Positions 16,654-27,448 of a stretch of 64,000 nt of DNA are shown one piece after another. Made by a program: the position numbers and the translations under genes. The notes under the pieces were generated by a model that worked only from the letters and a program-made list of their open reading frames with translations, was not told where the DNA came from and did no database searches. The DNA lies in contig NZ_VFME01000001.1 in NCBI RefSeq assembly GCF_006714895.1, positions 2,418,001 through 2,482,000 on the forward strand, read 5' to 3'. Origin of the DNA: Gramella sp. Hel_I_59 (lineage in GTDB: Bacteria > Bacteroidota > Bacteroidia > Flavobacteriales > Flavobacteriaceae). How positions within the stretch are numbered: position 1 is the first letter of the stretch; each line of letters starts with the position of its first letter.

Positions 16654-17262
16654 ATGCTAATTATTGGGATCGCCGGTGGTACCGGGAGTGGTAAGACTAC
16701 GGTTGTAAATCAAATCATCGATGAGTTAAAACATGAAGAGGTAGATGTGATCTCCCAGGATTCTTACTACCAGGATACGACTCATCTTACTTTTGAAGAG
16801 CGTAAAAAGATAAATTTTGACCATCCCAAATCCATTGATTTCGATCTTCTGGCAGAGCATTTAAGACAGTTACGCGCTGGTCATAACATTCAGCAACCAG
16901 TTTATTCTTTTAAGGAACACAACAGAACCGGAGAGTTTGTAGAGATACACCCTCGCAAAGTAGTAATCGTTGAAGGTATTCTTATCCTTACTCATCCTGA
17001 AATTCGTGATCTTTTTGACATTAAGATCTACGTTCATGCAGATAGTGATGAGCGGTTGATTCGGCGTTTAAAACGTGACATTGCAGATCGCGGTCGTGAT
17101 CTTGAAGAAGTGCTCTGGAGATACCAGACGACTTTAAAACCAATGCATCAGCAGTTTATAGAACCTACTAAAGAATTTGCCGATATCATCATTCCTACGA
17201 ATCGCTACAATACGGTGGCTGTTGACATCGTTCAGACTATTATCAAAGATCGCTTAAGCTAA
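16654..17262 (+). CDS. udk: Uridine kinase
   Basis: 202 residues, normal for the family. A P-loop lies at residues 8-15 (GGTGSGKT). The SQDSYYQD substrate region and the INFDHPKSIDFD motif are characteristic of uridine-cytidine kinases. It phosphorylates uridine and cytidine in pyrimidine salvage. It starts a plus-strand run of five genes (udk, DivIC-like, mutA, mutB, SDR) with short gaps, an order I recall from other flavobacteria. Confidence 0.95.
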   Translation: MLIIGIAGGTGSGKTTVVNQIIDELKHEEVDVISQDSYYQDTTHLTFEERKKINFDHPKSIDFDLLAEHLRQLRAGHNIQQPVYSFKEHNRTGEFVEIHPRKVVIVEGILILTHPEIRDLFDIKIYVHADSDERLIRRLKRDIADRGRDLEEVLWRYQTTLKPMHQQFIEPTKEFADIIIPTNRYNTVAVDIVQTIIKDRLS

Positions 17263-17281
17263 TTTTGTATCTTTAAAAACT

Positions 17282-17596
17282 ATGAAATTAAAAGACCTGC
17301 GTAAAAAACGATGGTTCCGGTTTATCAGTAACAAATATGTACTGATAAGCATTATTTTCATAGGCTGGATGTTCTTTCTGGATACCAATTCCTGGTTCAT
17401 ACATCACGAACTGGATGTGGAAATAGAAGAACTACAAAGTAATAAGAGCTATTATCAGGAAGAGATCGCGAAAGACAAGGCAATCATTGAAGATCTTCAG
17501 GATTCGGTGCAACTCGAACGTTTTGCACGCCAGAAGTACTATATGAAAAGACCCAATGAAGATATTTATATTATCGAGTACGATACTATAGATTGA
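17282..17596 (+). CDS. FtsB/DivIC-like septum formation initiator
   Basis: 104 residues. A short basic cytosolic N-terminus precedes one membrane helix at about 20-37, a coiled coil at about 45-75 and the RFARQKYYMKRPNEDIYI segment typical of the FtsB/DivIC C-terminus. The family acts in the FtsQLB-type divisome complex at the septum. It lies 19 bp behind udk. The family call is firm; the exact FtsB or DivIC name is not. Confidence 0.85.
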   Translation: MKLKDLRKKRWFRFISNKYVLISIIFIGWMFFLDTNSWFIHHELDVEIEELQSNKSYYQEEIAKDKAIIEDLQDSVQLERFARQKYYMKRPNEDIYIIEYDTID

Positions 17597-17621
17597 TCTC
17601 GCCCGCCAAAAATTTAAAATC

Positions 17622-19022
17622 ATGAAGCAATTGTTATTTCAGGAATTTGAAAATGTTTCTGCAAAGCAATGGAAACAAAAGATCCAGGCAGATCTTAAAG
17701 GTGCCGATTATAATGAGAAACTGGTTACCAAGACTCTCCACGGCATTGATATAAAACCCTTCTATTCTTCGGAAGATATTTCAGAAAGTCTTTCGATCCC
17801 TAATCCGGCTCACTGGAATATCTGTGAAAAGATCTATATCACTTCTGAAGCTTCCGCAGTAAATAAAGCCCAGGAAAAAATACAGAAGGGAACTGAATCT
17901 TTATGGTTCATTTTAGCTTCTGAAGAAATCGATTTCGTAGAAATTCTGAAGTCGATACCAGTAGAAGTTCAGGTTTACCTGCAATGCGAATTCTTGAATT
18001 CAGAATTCATACTGAAGCTGGATACGGAAATTAGTAAGACTAATCGAAAGGTTTACCTGCGTAATGATATTATAGGCAACCTGGCCCGATCTGGAAACTG
18101 GTTTGATAACCTGAAATCTGATCATTCAGAATTAAAAAAAATTATACAGAAAAGTTCAGGCTTTGCTTCAGTTTTGAGCATAGACCTGGGATTATATCAA
18201 AATGCAGGGGCAAATATTCCGCAGCAACTTGCGTATTCACTTGCCCAGGTTTCAGAATATCTACATCATTTTGAAGGACTGGATTCGGAAAAGAAGGCGA
18301 GTTTTAAAATTCAGTTTTACGTTTCGGTAGGATCAGATTATTTCTTCGAAATTTCGAAAATAAGAGCATTACGCTGGCTTTTCGCCACCATTGCGCCAGA
18401 GTTCGGGTTCCATAAAGATTGTCATATTGTTGCTGAACCAACAAAACGCACTAAAACATTATACGACTTTAATGTCAACCTACTTCGAACCACCACTGAA
18501 AGTATGAGTGCGATCCTTGGCGGTGCAGACAGCATTTGCAATATGCCTTACGATGCAATTTACCATAAGAATAACGAGTTTGGTGACCGCATTGCCCGCA
18601 ATCAATTGCTGGTAATGAGACATGAAAGCTATTTTGGAAAAGTAGGAAATGTTGCTGAAGGGACTTATTATATAGAAACTATCACCCGCCAGATTGCTGA
18701 AAAAGCTTTACAGATATTTAAGGATATCGAAAAAGGCGGCGGTTTTCTAAAGGAACTAAAAGAAGGAATTATTCAAAAAAAGATCAGGGAAAGTGCAAAA
18801 GAAGAACAAAATAAATTTGATTCTGGAGAATTAATCCTTATTGGAACCAACAAGTTCGAAAACCCTGAAGACAGGATGAAAGACGATCTTGAGTTGTTCC
18901 CTTTTTTAAAGCAGAATCCAAGAAAAACGCTTTTACAGCCAGTCCTGGAAAGAAGATTAAGTGAAGCGATGGAGCAAAAACGACTGGAAAAGGAAACTTC
19001 TGCAGAAAACTCTCAAAATTAG
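17622..19022 (+). CDS. mutA: Methylmalonyl-CoA mutase small subunit
   Basis: 466 residues. It aligns by eye with the N-terminal TIM-barrel part of methylmalonyl-CoA mutase but lacks the B12-binding C-terminal domain, as expected for the non-catalytic alpha subunit. The stretch [21 protein letters not shown] region and the [20 protein letters not shown] part match the family. With MutB it forms the heterodimer that interconverts methylmalonyl-CoA and succinyl-CoA in propionate metabolism. The mutB ATG lies 5 bp downstream. The usual partners (epimerase, MeaB GTPase) are not in this window. Confidence 0.9.
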   Translation: MKQLLFQEFENVSAKQWKQKIQADLKGADYNEKLVTKTLHGIDIKPFYSSEDISESLSIPNPAHWNICEKIYITSEASAVNKAQEKIQKGTESLWFILASEEIDFVEILKSIPVEVQVYLQCEFLNSEFILKLDTEISKTNRKVYLRNDIIGNLARSGNWFDNLKSDHSELKKIIQKSSGFASVLSIDLGLYQNAGANIPQQLAYSLAQVSEYLHHFEGLDSEKKASFKIQFYVSVGSDYFFEISKIRALRWLFATIAPEFGFHKDCHIVAEPTKRTKTLYDFNVNLLRTTTESMSAILGGADSICNMPYDAIYHKNNEFGDRIARNQLLVMRHESYFGKVGNVAEGTYYIETITRQIAEKALQIFKDIEKGGGFLKELKEGIIQKKIRESAKEEQNKFDSGELILIGTNKFENPEDRMKDDLELFPFLKQNPRKTLLQPVLERRLSEAMEQKRLEKETSAENSQN

Positions 19023-19027
19023 GAACG

Positions 19028-21157
19028 ATGTCACGTAAAGACCTTCAACATATAAGCTTAAACGATAAAGATCTATCTTCAGCAAAGAAAATAAGCGCGG
19101 AGACCTTTGAGACTCCCGAAGAAATTGAGATCAAAACATCTTACTCGAAAGAAGACCTTTCAGAAGCAGAACATCTCGAGTTCGCTGCTGGAATTCCACC
19201 ATATTTACGCGGACCATATAGTACAATGTATGTCAGCCGGCCATGGACGATTAGACAATATGCCGGCTTTTCCACCGCTGAAGAAAGCAATGCCTTTTAC
19301 AGACGAAATCTTGCTGCAGGACAAAAAGGACTATCAGTGGCATTTGACTTACCAACGCATCGAGGTTATGACAGTGATCACGAACGTGTAGTTGGAGATG
19401 TAGGTAAAGCAGGGGTTGCGATAGATTCGGTCGATGACATGAAGATCCTTTTCGACCAGATTCCGCTGGATAAAATGTCGGTTTCCATGACCATGAACGG
19501 AGCGGTTCTTCCAATCATGGCATTTTATATAGTTGCTGCGGAAGAACAGGGCGTAAAACCAGAATTATTATCTGGTACGATCCAGAATGATATACTTAAG
19601 GAGTTTATGGTAAGGAATACCTATATCTATCCTCCTACTCCTTCCATGAAGATTATTTCAGACATTTTTGAGTATTCATCTCAAAATATGCCAAAATTCA
19701 ATAGCATTAGTATTTCCGGTTATCATATGCAGGAAGCCGGTGCTACCTGTGATATCGAGCTTGCCTATACGCTGGCCGATGGACTGGAATATATTCGTAA
19801 AGGACTTGATGCAGGAATGAAAATTGACAGTTTTGCGCCAAGACTTTCATTTTTCTGGGCTATTGGAATGAACCATTTTATGGAGATCTCCAAAATGCGC
19901 GCCGGAAGAATGTTATGGGCAAAGCTTGTAAAGCAATTTAATCCTACGAATCCTAAATCGCTAAGTCTAAGAACGCATTCACAGACCAGTGGATGGAGCT
20001 TGACCGAGCAGGATCCGTTTAACAACGTGGCGAGAACCTGTATTGAAGCAGCGGCAGCAGCCTTTGGTGGAACCCAGAGTTTACATACCAATGCTCTCGA
20101 TGAAGCGATCGCACTTCCAACCGACTTTTCCGCCAGAATAGCTCGAAATACGCAACTTTATCTTCAGCAGGAGACGAATATTACCAAGACAGTCGATCCA
20201 TGGGCAGGAAGTTATTATGTTGAAAAGCTTACCGAAGAGATTGCTGCCAAGGCCTGGAAACTGATTGAAGAAGTTGAAGAACTTGGAGGGATGACCAAAG
20301 CTATTGAAGCCGGGATTCCAAAAATGAGGATAGAAGAAGCTGCTGCCAGAAAACAGGCGAGAATAGACAGCGAAACAGATGTAATCATAGGTGTGAACAA
20401 ATATCGCCTTGATAAGGAAGATGATATGGTTACTCTGGAAGTAGACAATCAAACCGTACGAAAACAACAGGTCGCCAGGTTAAAAAAAATAAGATCGGAG
20501 AGAGATTCAGATAAAGTAAAAAACAGTCTTGAAAAGCTGACCAGGGCCGCTAAAGAAGAAAATGCTAACTTACTGGAACTTGCCGTTCAAGCAGCGCGTG
20601 ACCGTGCTACTTTGGGTGAAATAAGTGATGCGCTGGAAAGCGTCTATGGTAGATATAAAGCTAAGATTCAGTCATTCAGCGGAGTTTATTCAAAAGAAAT
20701 GAAAGACAACAGCTCATTTAAAAAGGCTCGTGAAATGGCCGATAAGTTCGCTGAAATGGACGGTCGCCGACCAAGGATCATGGTTGCAAAAATGGGACAG
20801 GATGGACACGATCGTGGAGCGAAGGTGGTTGCTACCGGATATGCTGATCTTGGATTTGACGTAGATATTGGACCTTTGTTCCAGACTCCTGCCGAGGCAG
20901 CACAACAGGCCGTGGAAAATGACGTTCATATTCTTGGGGTATCTTCACTGGCTGCAGGACATAAAACCCTTGTTCCGCAGGTTATCGAAGAACTTCAGAA
21001 GTTAGGACGTGATGATATTATGGTCATCGTTGGAGGTGTGATCCCATCTCAGGATTACCAGTTCCTGTTCGATTCTGGAGCAGTGGCAGTATTTGGCCCG
21101 GGAACCAAAATCAGTGACGCTGCGATACAATTACTTGAAATATTAATCGACGAATAA
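19028..21157 (+). CDS. mutB: Methylmalonyl-CoA mutase large (catalytic) subunit
   Basis: 709 residues, full length for the large subunit. The TIM barrel (about 40-540) contains the [18 protein letters not shown] motif and the [16 protein letters not shown] substrate loop. The C-terminal cobalamin-binding domain (about 580-705) has the DxHxxG signature with the Co-coordinating His594 ([10 protein letters not shown]), plus SSLAAGH and VGGVIP. It performs the adenosylcobalamin-dependent rearrangement. It is co-transcribed with mutA. No cobalamin riboswitch is visible upstream of the pair. Confidence 0.96.
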   Translation: MSRKDLQHISLNDKDLSSAKKISAETFETPEEIEIKTSYSKEDLSEAEHLEFAAGIPPYLRGPYSTMYVSRPWTIRQYAGFSTAEESNAFYRRNLAAGQKGLSVAFDLPTHRGYDSDHERVVGDVGKAGVAIDSVDDMKILFDQIPLDKMSVSMTMNGAVLPIMAFYIVAAEEQGVKPELLSGTIQNDILKEFMVRNTYIYPPTPSMKIISDIFEYSSQNMPKFNSISISGYHMQEAGATCDIELAYTLADGLEYIRKGLDAGMKIDSFAPRLSFFWAIGMNHFMEISKMRAGRMLWAKLVKQFNPTNPKSLSLRTHSQTSGWSLTEQDPFNNVARTCIEAAAAAFGGTQSLHTNALDEAIALPTDFSARIARNTQLYLQQETNITKTVDPWAGSYYVEKLTEEIAAKAWKLIEEVEELGGMTKAIEAGIPKMRIEEAAARKQARIDSETDVIIGVNKYRLDKEDDMVTLEVDNQTVRKQQVARLKKIRSERDSDKVKNSLEKLTRAAKEENANLLELAVQAARDRATLGEISDALESVYGRYKAKIQSFSGVYSKEMKDNSSFKKAREMADKFAEMDGRRPRIMVAKMGQDGHDRGAKVVATGYADLGFDVDIGPLFQTPAEAAQQAVENDVHILGVSSLAAGHKTLVPQVIEELQKLGRDDIMVIVGGVIPSQDYQFLFDSGAVAVFGPGTKISDAAIQLLEILIDE

Positions 21158-21176
21158 TCATATAACCAACCAAAAT

Positions 21177-22058
21177 ATGGATTTAAAGAAAAAAATGCTT
21201 CGTGATGATGCTTTAGCCGGAAAAACAATTGTTGTAACCGGTGGTGGTAGTGGTCTTGGAAAATCGATGACTACTTATTTTCTGGAACTGGGAGCAAACG
21301 TTGCGATCACTTCCAGAAATATGGAAAAGCTGGAGAAAGTAGCAAAAGAACTGGAAGAACAAACCGGCGGAAGATGTCTTCCTTTGCAGTGTGATGTGAG
21401 GCATTATGATCAGGTGGAAGCTATGCGCGATAAAGCGGTAGCCGAATTTGGATCTGTAGATATTCTACTGAACAACGCTGCTGGAAATTTTATATCACCA
21501 ACAGAACGTTTGAGCGCCAATGCCTTTGATACCATTATTGATATTGTATTAAAAGGTAGCAAGAACTGTACGCTTGCCTTTGGAAAACACTGGATCGATG
21601 AAAAACAGGAAAACAAGAATATTCTTAATATCGTTACCACCTATGCATGGACTGGATCTGCTTATGTAGTTCCAAGTGCTACCGCAAAAGCTGGTGTACT
21701 TGCCATGACCAGATCTCTTGCAGTAGAATGGGCGAAATACGGGATTAGATCCAACGCCATTGCCCCCGGACCTTTTCCAACTAAAGGCGCATGGGACAGA
21801 TTGCTGCCAGGAGACTTGAAGGAAAAGTTCGATTTGGCCAAAAAAGTACCCCTAAAGAGAGTTGGTGATCACCAGGAACTGGCCAATCTCGCCGCATACC
21901 TTGTTTCAGATTTCTCTGCATATGTAAATGGTGAAGTGATCACCATAGATGGTGGAGAATGGTTAAAAGGTGCCGGACAGTTTAATTTACTGGAAGATGT
22001 TCCTGAAGAAATGTGGGACATGCTGGAACAAATGATCAAATCTAAAAAAGGAAAGTAG
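21177..22058 (+). CDS. SDR oxidoreductase, 2,4-dienoyl-CoA reductase type
   Basis: 293 residues. The N-terminal nucleotide motif is TGGGSGLGKS and NNAAGNF follows. At the usual YxxxK site the sequence is SATAK, so the catalytic Tyr is replaced by Ser while the Lys is kept. Together with the AVEWAKYGIRSNAIAPGP region this resembles dienoyl-CoA reductases, which use NADPH to reduce dienoyl-CoA in breakdown of unsaturated fatty acids. It follows mutB by 19 bp, in keeping with acyl-CoA metabolism, and a terminator ends the operon. The exact substrate is uncertain. Confidence 0.82.
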   Translation: MDLKKKMLRDDALAGKTIVVTGGGSGLGKSMTTYFLELGANVAITSRNMEKLEKVAKELEEQTGGRCLPLQCDVRHYDQVEAMRDKAVAEFGSVDILLNNAAGNFISPTERLSANAFDTIIDIVLKGSKNCTLAFGKHWIDEKQENKNILNIVTTYAWTGSAYVVPSATAKAGVLAMTRSLAVEWAKYGIRSNAIAPGPFPTKGAWDRLLPGDLKEKFDLAKKVPLKRVGDHQELANLAAYLVSDFSAYVNGEVITIDGGEWLKGAGQFNLLEDVPEEMWDMLEQMIKSKKGK

Positions 22059-22076
22059 TTGTACACTTCTTAATTT

Positions 22077-22105
22077 AAACCGGGCCTTGTAAGCCCGGTT
22101 TTTTT
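22077..22105 (+). terminator. Rho-independent terminator after the SDR gene
   Basis: A 9-bp stem AAACCGGGC / GCCCGGTTT with a 7-nt loop and a T run. It ends the udk-SDR operon. Confidence 0.92.
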
Positions 22106-22211
22106 ATAAAGCTCAATGTTATTTTTTAGACATTACCGTATTATTAATATGTGATAATTGATTTGAAATATTATCTTGTGCGCAATTAATTAACACCTAT
22201 TTCAAATTATT

Positions 22212-25043
22212 ATGAAAAAAAACCTAACAGGCAACCTATGGATGCTGTTCCTGGTATTTACTGGTATTGGTTTCGCTCAAACGAGTGATACCGATAAGAT
22301 CCCAATGGATCCAAATGTGAAGATCGGGAAACTTGACAATGGTCTAACCTATTACATCCGAAACAATGGGAAACCGGAAGACAAATTAGAATTACGCCTA
22401 GCACTTAAAGCAGGCTCTATTCTGGAAACCGATGATCAGCAAGGCCTTGCTCATTTTATCGAACACATGAACTTTAACGGTACCAAGAATTTTGAAAAAA
22501 ATGAACTGGTAGATTACCTGCAAAGTATTGGAGTTAAATTTGGAGCAGATCTTAATGCCTACACCAGCTTTGATGAAACGGTATATATTCTGCCTATTCC
22601 AAGTGATGATGCTGAAAAACTTGAAAAAGGATTCACCATTCTTGAAGACTGGGCGCATAACGCTCTACTTACTGAAGAAGCTATCGACGGCGAACGTGGA
22701 GTTGTATTGGAAGAATACAGACTTGGACTGGGTCCAGATAAGAGAATGATGCAGGAATACCTTCCGAAGGTAATGTACAATTCGAGATACGCTGAAAGAC
22801 TTCCAATAGGAAAGAAAGATGTGATCGAGAATGCAGATTACGAAACTATTCGTAACTACTATAAAGACTGGTACCGTCCGGGACTTATGGCCGTAATTGC
22901 CGTTGGTGATCTTGATGTGGAAACTATCGAACAAAAGATCAAATCTCACTTCTCAAATCTTGAAGCCAGAGAAAATCCGGTAGAACGTAAAGAATATGGT
23001 GTACCTAACCATGATTCAACTTTTGTAGCTATCGCATCAGACCCTGAAGCTAACTTTAGCCAGGTTAGTATCTATTATAAGGATATGGAAGAAGCGGAAG
23101 ATGTAGTAACAATTGCAGATTACAAGAAACAGCTGGAGAAAAACATGTTTTCTTCTATGATCAATAACAGGCTGCAGGAACTTGCCAACTCCTCTACTCC
23201 TCCATTTACTTATGGTTTTTCTTATTACGGCGGAACTTATTCCCCAAAGAAAAACGCTTACCAGTCTTTTGCTATGGCCGGAGAGAATTCACAAGTGGAA
23301 GCTCTAAAAGCATTGGTGACAGAAAATGAGCGAGTAAAAAGATATGGTTTTAGCGAAGCTGAATTTGAAAGAGCTAAGAAAGAATATCTTGCCCAGCTTG
23401 AGAAAGCTTATAAAGACCGTGACAAGCAGGAAAGCAATAGAATTATTGGTCAATACGTAAGTCATTTTCTGGAAGATTCACCAATACCTGGAACAGAATG
23501 GACCTACGAATTTGCTAAGAATAATCTTGATGCCGTTAAACTGGAGAACATCAATGGTTTGATTAACAACTTCCTGCACGATGAAAATAGAGTCATCGTT
23601 TTCACCGGACCAGAAAAAGAATCGGTTAAAAAGATTTCTGAAGAACAAGTACTTGCCGTTCTTGCTGACGTTAAAAACTCAGAGATCGAGAAGTATGCAG
23701 ATGAGGAAGTTCGTGAAAATCTAATTACTGAAATGCCAGAAAAAGGTTCTGTAAAAGAATCAACCGTCAATGAAGAATTAGGAATTACGACTATGATCCT
23801 TAGCAACGGTGCTAAAATAATGCTGAAGAAAACTGATTTCAAAAATGACGAGATCCTGTTTTCAGCATATAGTGAAGGAGGAAACTCTTTGTACTCAGAC
23901 GACGAATATATGTCTACAGTTTATGCCAATGCTGGTCTTAACGAAGCTGGTGTAGGAGGTTTAGATAAGAATGACATGAATAAAATGATGAGCGGTAAGA
24001 TCGTGAATGTGAATCCGCAGATATCTACTTATTCTGAAGGTTTAAATGGATCTTCTACTCCTAAGGATTTCGAGACCCTGATGCAAATGATCCATTTGTA
24101 TTTTACAGATCTTAATAAAGATGAAGACGCTTACCAGTCCTTTGTAACCAAGCAGAAAAATTTCCTTGGTAACCTGATGTCCAATCCTAACTTCTATTTT
24201 CAAAATGAGTTGAGTAAATTCAGAAATGAAGGTAATACGAGATATGTAGGTTTCCCTACTCCAGAAAAGTATGACGAAATGGATTACGATCTTGCTTACC
24301 AGAAATACCAGGAACGTTTTGCTGATGCTTCAGACTTTACATTTTTCTTCGTAGGAAATGTAGATGAAGCTCAATTAAAGGAATACGCCAGCACATATAT
24401 CGCTAGTCTTCCTGCTTCCAATTCTGATGAAGAATACAAAACGCCGGTATTTAGAGAGAAAACCGATGAGCAGCGTACTAAAACTATCTATAAAGGTTCC
24501 GATCCAAAAAGTCAGGTAAGCATCATCTGGAACGGTGAAACTGAATATGACAAAGAAGATGATCTTGCATTGTCTGCACTTGGAGAAGTTCTTACCATTA
24601 AACTGGTAGAACAACTACGTGAAGAAGAAGGTGGTGTTTATGGAGTTGGAGCTCGTGGAAACATGTCTGAAATTCCTTATGACAGCTACAACTTTTCGAT
24701 TTCATTTCCATGTGGACCTGAGAACGTAGACAAGCTTACGAAAGCTGCTCTTGCTGAAGTTGAAAAGCTAAGAACAGAAGGTCCTACGGAAGAAGATCTT
24801 GCAAAAGTGAAAGAGACTTTTAAGGTACAGCGCAAGGAACAATTACAGGAAAACCAATTCTGGATGCAACAGCTTAGAAAAGCCGAAGAAGAAGGCTTCA
24901 AATTGAGCGAGATCAGCAAATTCAATGAAATGGTTGATGATCTTGAAGCAGAAGAGCTTCAGGAACTAGCGGAAGAATTCTTAGGTTCAAATTATTTACT
25001 GGGAGTTCTAATGCCAGAAACTGAGGAAGCTTCAGCAGAATAA
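22212..25043 (+). CDS. M16 family zinc metalloprotease (pitrilysin type)
   Basis: 943 residues with a signal peptide (cleavage near FAQ-TS at about 23). The N-terminal half carries the inverted zinc motif HFIEH (His81-His85) with a downstream Glu in GERGVVLEEYR. The second M16 half, from about 520, lacks HxxEH but ends with the REEEGGVYGVGARG region that helps bind substrate, as in pitrilysin-type clamshell peptidases. It probably degrades peptides in the periplasm. It is a single gene flanked by terminators. The processed substrate is unknown. Confidence 0.93.
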   Translation: MKKNLTGNLWMLFLVFTGIGFAQTSDTDKIPMDPNVKIGKLDNGLTYYIRNNGKPEDKLELRLALKAGSILETDDQQGLAHFIEHMNFNGTKNFEKNELVDYLQSIGVKFGADLNAYTSFDETVYILPIPSDDAEKLEKGFTILEDWAHNALLTEEAIDGERGVVLEEYRLGLGPDKRMMQEYLPKVMYNSRYAERLPIGKKDVIENADYETIRNYYKDWYRPGLMAVIAVGDLDVETIEQKIKSHFSNLEARENPVERKEYGVPNHDSTFVAIASDPEANFSQVSIYYKDMEEAEDVVTIADYKKQLEKNMFSSMINNRLQELANSSTPPFTYGFSYYGGTYSPKKNAYQSFAMAGENSQVEALKALVTENERVKRYGFSEAEFERAKKEYLAQLEKAYKDRDKQESNRIIGQYVSHFLEDSPIPGTEWTYEFAKNNLDAVKLENINGLINNFLHDENRVIVFTGPEKESVKKISEEQVLAVLADVKNSEIEKYADEEVRENLITEMPEKGSVKESTVNEELGITTMILSNGAKIMLKKTDFKNDEILFSAYSEGGNSLYSDDEYMSTVYANAGLNEAGVGGLDKNDMNKMMSGKIVNVNPQISTYSEGLNGSSTPKDFETLMQMIHLYFTDLNKDEDAYQSFVTKQKNFLGNLMSNPNFYFQNELSKFRNEGNTRYVGFPTPEKYDEMDYDLAYQKYQERFADASDFTFFFVGNVDEAQLKEYASTYIASLPASNSDEEYKTPVFREKTDEQRTKTIYKGSDPKSQVSIIWNGETEYDKEDDLALSALGEVLTIKLVEQLREEEGGVYGVGARGNMSEIPYDSYNFSISFPCGPENVDKLTKAALAEVEKLRTEGPTEEDLAKVKETFKVQRKEQLQENQFWMQQLRKAEEEGFKLSEISKFNEMVDDLEAEELQELAEEFLGSNYLLGVLMPETEEASAE

Positions 25044-25067
25044 ATAGAGAAAAATTTTGTTTAATTG

Positions 25068-25103
25068 ACCGCCGCCAGAATTAACCTGACGGCGGTTTTT
25101 TAT
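25068..25103 (+). terminator. Rho-independent terminator after the M16 gene
   Basis: The stem ACCGCCGCCAG / CTGACGGCGGT has a single mismatch and is followed by T6. Confidence 0.9.
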
Positions 25104-25166
25104 TTTAAGAATTCTTCAGAAGCTGTTAACAAATACATTTTCTAAACCTATAATAAATTGTATTTT

Positions 25167-25174
25167 TACCTTTC
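25167..25174 (+). promoter_or_regulatory. Possible promoter element of the parA operon
   Basis: TACCTTTC is one base off the TAnnTTTG consensus, 19 bp before the parA ATG. No firm -33 element is seen. Confidence 0.4.
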
Positions 25175-25192
25175 AAAAATCAGACTGAATTA

Positions 25193-25957
25193 ATGGGTAA
25201 AATCATTGCTATTGCCAACCAAAAGGGAGGAGTGGGTAAAACCACAACATCTGTAAACCTTGCAGCTTCACTTGGGGTTTTAGAGAAAAAGATCTTATTG
25301 ATTGATGCCGATCCACAGGCCAATGCCACATCGGGATTGGGGATAGATGTTGAGGAAGTGGAAAATGGAACTTATCAACTATTGGAGCACTCGGTAAAAG
25401 CAGAAGATGCCATTCAAAAAACCAATTCTCCAAACCTGGATATCATCCCGGCGCATATAGACCTTGTAGCTATAGAAATTGAATTGGTAGACCAGGAGAA
25501 CAGGGAAAGCATGTTGAAACGTGCTATCACCCCTTTGAAGGAATTGTATGATTATATCCTGATAGATTGTGCTCCATCTCTTGGACTGCTTACCCTAAAT
25601 GCGCTTACTGCTTCAGATTCTGTGATCATACCTATCCAATGTGAATATTTTGCACTCGAAGGTCTGGGTAAATTACTGAACACTATCAAAAGCGTTCAGA
25701 AACTTCATAATAACAAACTCGATATTGAAGGTTTGCTATTAACTATGTATGATTCAAGGTTACGTTTATCTAACCAGGTGGTAGATGAGGTTAAAAAACA
25801 TTTTGATGAGATGGTTTTCGAAACAATCATTCAGCGAAATGTTCGTTTAAGTGAAGCACCAAGTTATGGTGAAAGTATCATCAACTATGACGCTTCCAGT
25901 AAAGGAGCCAGCAATTACCTTAGTCTGGCACATGAAATTATTAAGAAAAACGAATAG
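25193..25957 (+). CDS. parA: Chromosome partitioning ATPase ParA
   Basis: 254 residues. A deviant Walker A motif lies at residues 11-17 (KGGVGKT), followed by LLIDADPQANAT and DYILIDCAPSLG, all standard for chromosomal ParA/Soj. The ATPase binds DNA non-specifically and positions ParB-parS complexes during origin segregation. ParB follows 2 bp later. It heads the run parA-parB-DUF5683-dapB-lepB, an order I recall from Bacteroidota. Confidence 0.96.
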   Translation: MGKIIAIANQKGGVGKTTTSVNLAASLGVLEKKILLIDADPQANATSGLGIDVEEVENGTYQLLEHSVKAEDAIQKTNSPNLDIIPAHIDLVAIEIELVDQENRESMLKRAITPLKELYDYILIDCAPSLGLLTLNALTASDSVIIPIQCEYFALEGLGKLLNTIKSVQKLHNNKLDIEGLLLTMYDSRLRLSNQVVDEVKKHFDEMVFETIIQRNVRLSEAPSYGESIINYDASSKGASNYLSLAHEIIKKNE

Positions 25958-25959
25958 AA

Positions 25960-26865
25960 ATGGCTAAGGCTACCAGAAAACAGGCGTTGGGAAGAGGACT
26001 TTCAGCCTTACTCAAAGATCCTGATAATGATATAAAATCTGCAGAAGATAAAAATGCCGATAAACTCGTTGGACATATTGTTGAACTGGAACTATCTTCT
26101 ATTGAAGTTAACCCATTTCAACCAAGAACCAGCTTTAACGAAGACTCGCTAAAGGAACTTGCTACTTCCATTCGGGAGCTTGGAGTGATCCAGCCAATTA
26201 CGGTAAGAAAACTTGATTTTGACAAATACCAGCTGGTATCTGGAGAAAGAAGATTTAGAGCATCAAAACTGGTAGGTCTTAAAACCATCCCTTCTTATAT
26301 TCGAATCGCGAACGACCAGGAATCCCTGGAAATGGCGCTAGTAGAAAATATACAAAGACAGGATCTTGATCCTATAGAAATTGCTATTTCTTACCAGAGA
26401 TTGATCGATGAGATCCAATTAACCCAAGAACAATTAAGTGACAGGATTGGGAAAAACAGGTCTACAGTTGCCAATTACCTCAGGCTTTTAAAATTGGATC
26501 CTATCATCCAGACTGGGATGAGAGATGGTTTCCTTAGTATGGGACATGGCCGTGCACTTATCAATATTGATGACACACAGCAACAGCTTGATATTTACGA
26601 GAAGATCCTACAAAAATCATTGTCGGTTCGAGAAACCGAGCAATTAGTTCGTGAGCTGAATGGCAAAGGGAAAACTTCAGCCAATACAACTGCTAAGACC
26701 AGTGTTCCAAAAACCTATAAAAAAGGAATTAAGGAATTTTCAGAATATCTGGGAACCAAGGTAGATGTGAAGGTGACCAAAAAAGGAAGTGGAAAACTAA
26801 CTATTCCGTTTTCTTCGGAAGAAGATTTTGAGCGCATCAAAAACCTGATCAAAAGTGAAGAATAG
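25960..26865 (+). CDS. parB: Chromosome partitioning protein ParB
   Basis: 301 residues. The start carries the Soj-activating LGRGLSALL segment. The ParB/Srx CTPase domain has VNPFQPRTSF and GERRFRA at 95-101. The helix-turn-helix domain lies at about 145-200 (RIGKNRSTVANYLRLLKL), and a dimerisation C-terminus follows. It loads at parS as a CTP-dependent clamp. No perfect parS palindrome was found in the window. Confidence 0.96.
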   Translation: MAKATRKQALGRGLSALLKDPDNDIKSAEDKNADKLVGHIVELELSSIEVNPFQPRTSFNEDSLKELATSIRELGVIQPITVRKLDFDKYQLVSGERRFRASKLVGLKTIPSYIRIANDQESLEMALVENIQRQDLDPIEIAISYQRLIDEIQLTQEQLSDRIGKNRSTVANYLRLLKLDPIIQTGMRDGFLSMGHGRALINIDDTQQQLDIYEKILQKSLSVRETEQLVRELNGKGKTSANTTAKTSVPKTYKKGIKEFSEYLGTKVDVKVTKKGSGKLTIPFSSEEDFERIKNLIKSEE

Positions 26866-27448
26866 ATCACTACTTTGTATATTATTAGTGCTGTTCTCTT
26901 TTTTAGGAATCCAGGCGCAAACCGACTCTTTAAGCATTCAGGCAAAGGAAGGTGTTGAAACCGAAATTGTAGAGAAGGATTACGAACCCTATAACGCACT
27001 TGCCCCGGCAAAGGCTGCTTTTTACTCGGCAATACTTCCCGGTTTAGGACAGGCTTATAATGGCAGCTACTGGAAAATCCCTATCGCTTACGGCGGACTG
27101 GCTACTGGAATCTATTTTTATCTCGATAATGATAAAGAATATAACAGGTTTCGTGATGCCTATAAGAACAGAATTGCAGGTCGGGAAGACGAATTTAATG
27201 GTAAGGGAGACAGGGTTCTAGTGAGTACAGACAGACTTATTAGCGCGCAGGAATTCTATCAAAAAAATAAAGAGATCTCATTACTGGTAACGGTTGGCGT
27301 TTATATTCTGAATATCATCGATGCCAATGTAGAGGCGCATTTACGACAATTTAATGTGGATGAGGACCTAACGCTTCAACCTAATTTCGATTTCAATTCA
27401 CTTACCGGAAAAACTAATTACGGACTTACTTTAAACTTTAATTTTTAA
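26855..27448 (+). CDS. DUF5683 domain protein
   Basis: 197 residues from a GTG start that overlaps the end of parB by 11 bp. A signal peptide ends near IQAQ (residue 22). The core segment AAFYSAILPGLGQAYN followed by GGLATGIYFYLDNDKEYNRF is the DUF5683 signature; two hydrophobic segments suggest a membrane protein. The family commonly sits between parB and dapB in Bacteroidota. Its function is unknown. The dapB ATG begins at the very next base after the stop. Confidence 0.85.
   Translation: MKNRSLLCILLVLFSFLGIQAQTDSLSIQAKEGVETEIVEKDYEPYNALAPAKAAFYSAILPGLGQAYNGSYWKIPIAYGGLATGIYFYLDNDKEYNRFRDAYKNRIAGREDEFNGKGDRVLVSTDRLISAQEFYQKNKEISLLVTVGVYILNIIDANVEAHLRQFNVDEDLTLQPNFDFNSLTGKTNYGLTLNFNF

Noticed and set aside
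17622..19022. mutA as a truncated, broken methylmalonyl-CoA mutase
   Set aside because: Lack of the B12-binding domain is normal for the small subunit of the two-subunit enzyme.
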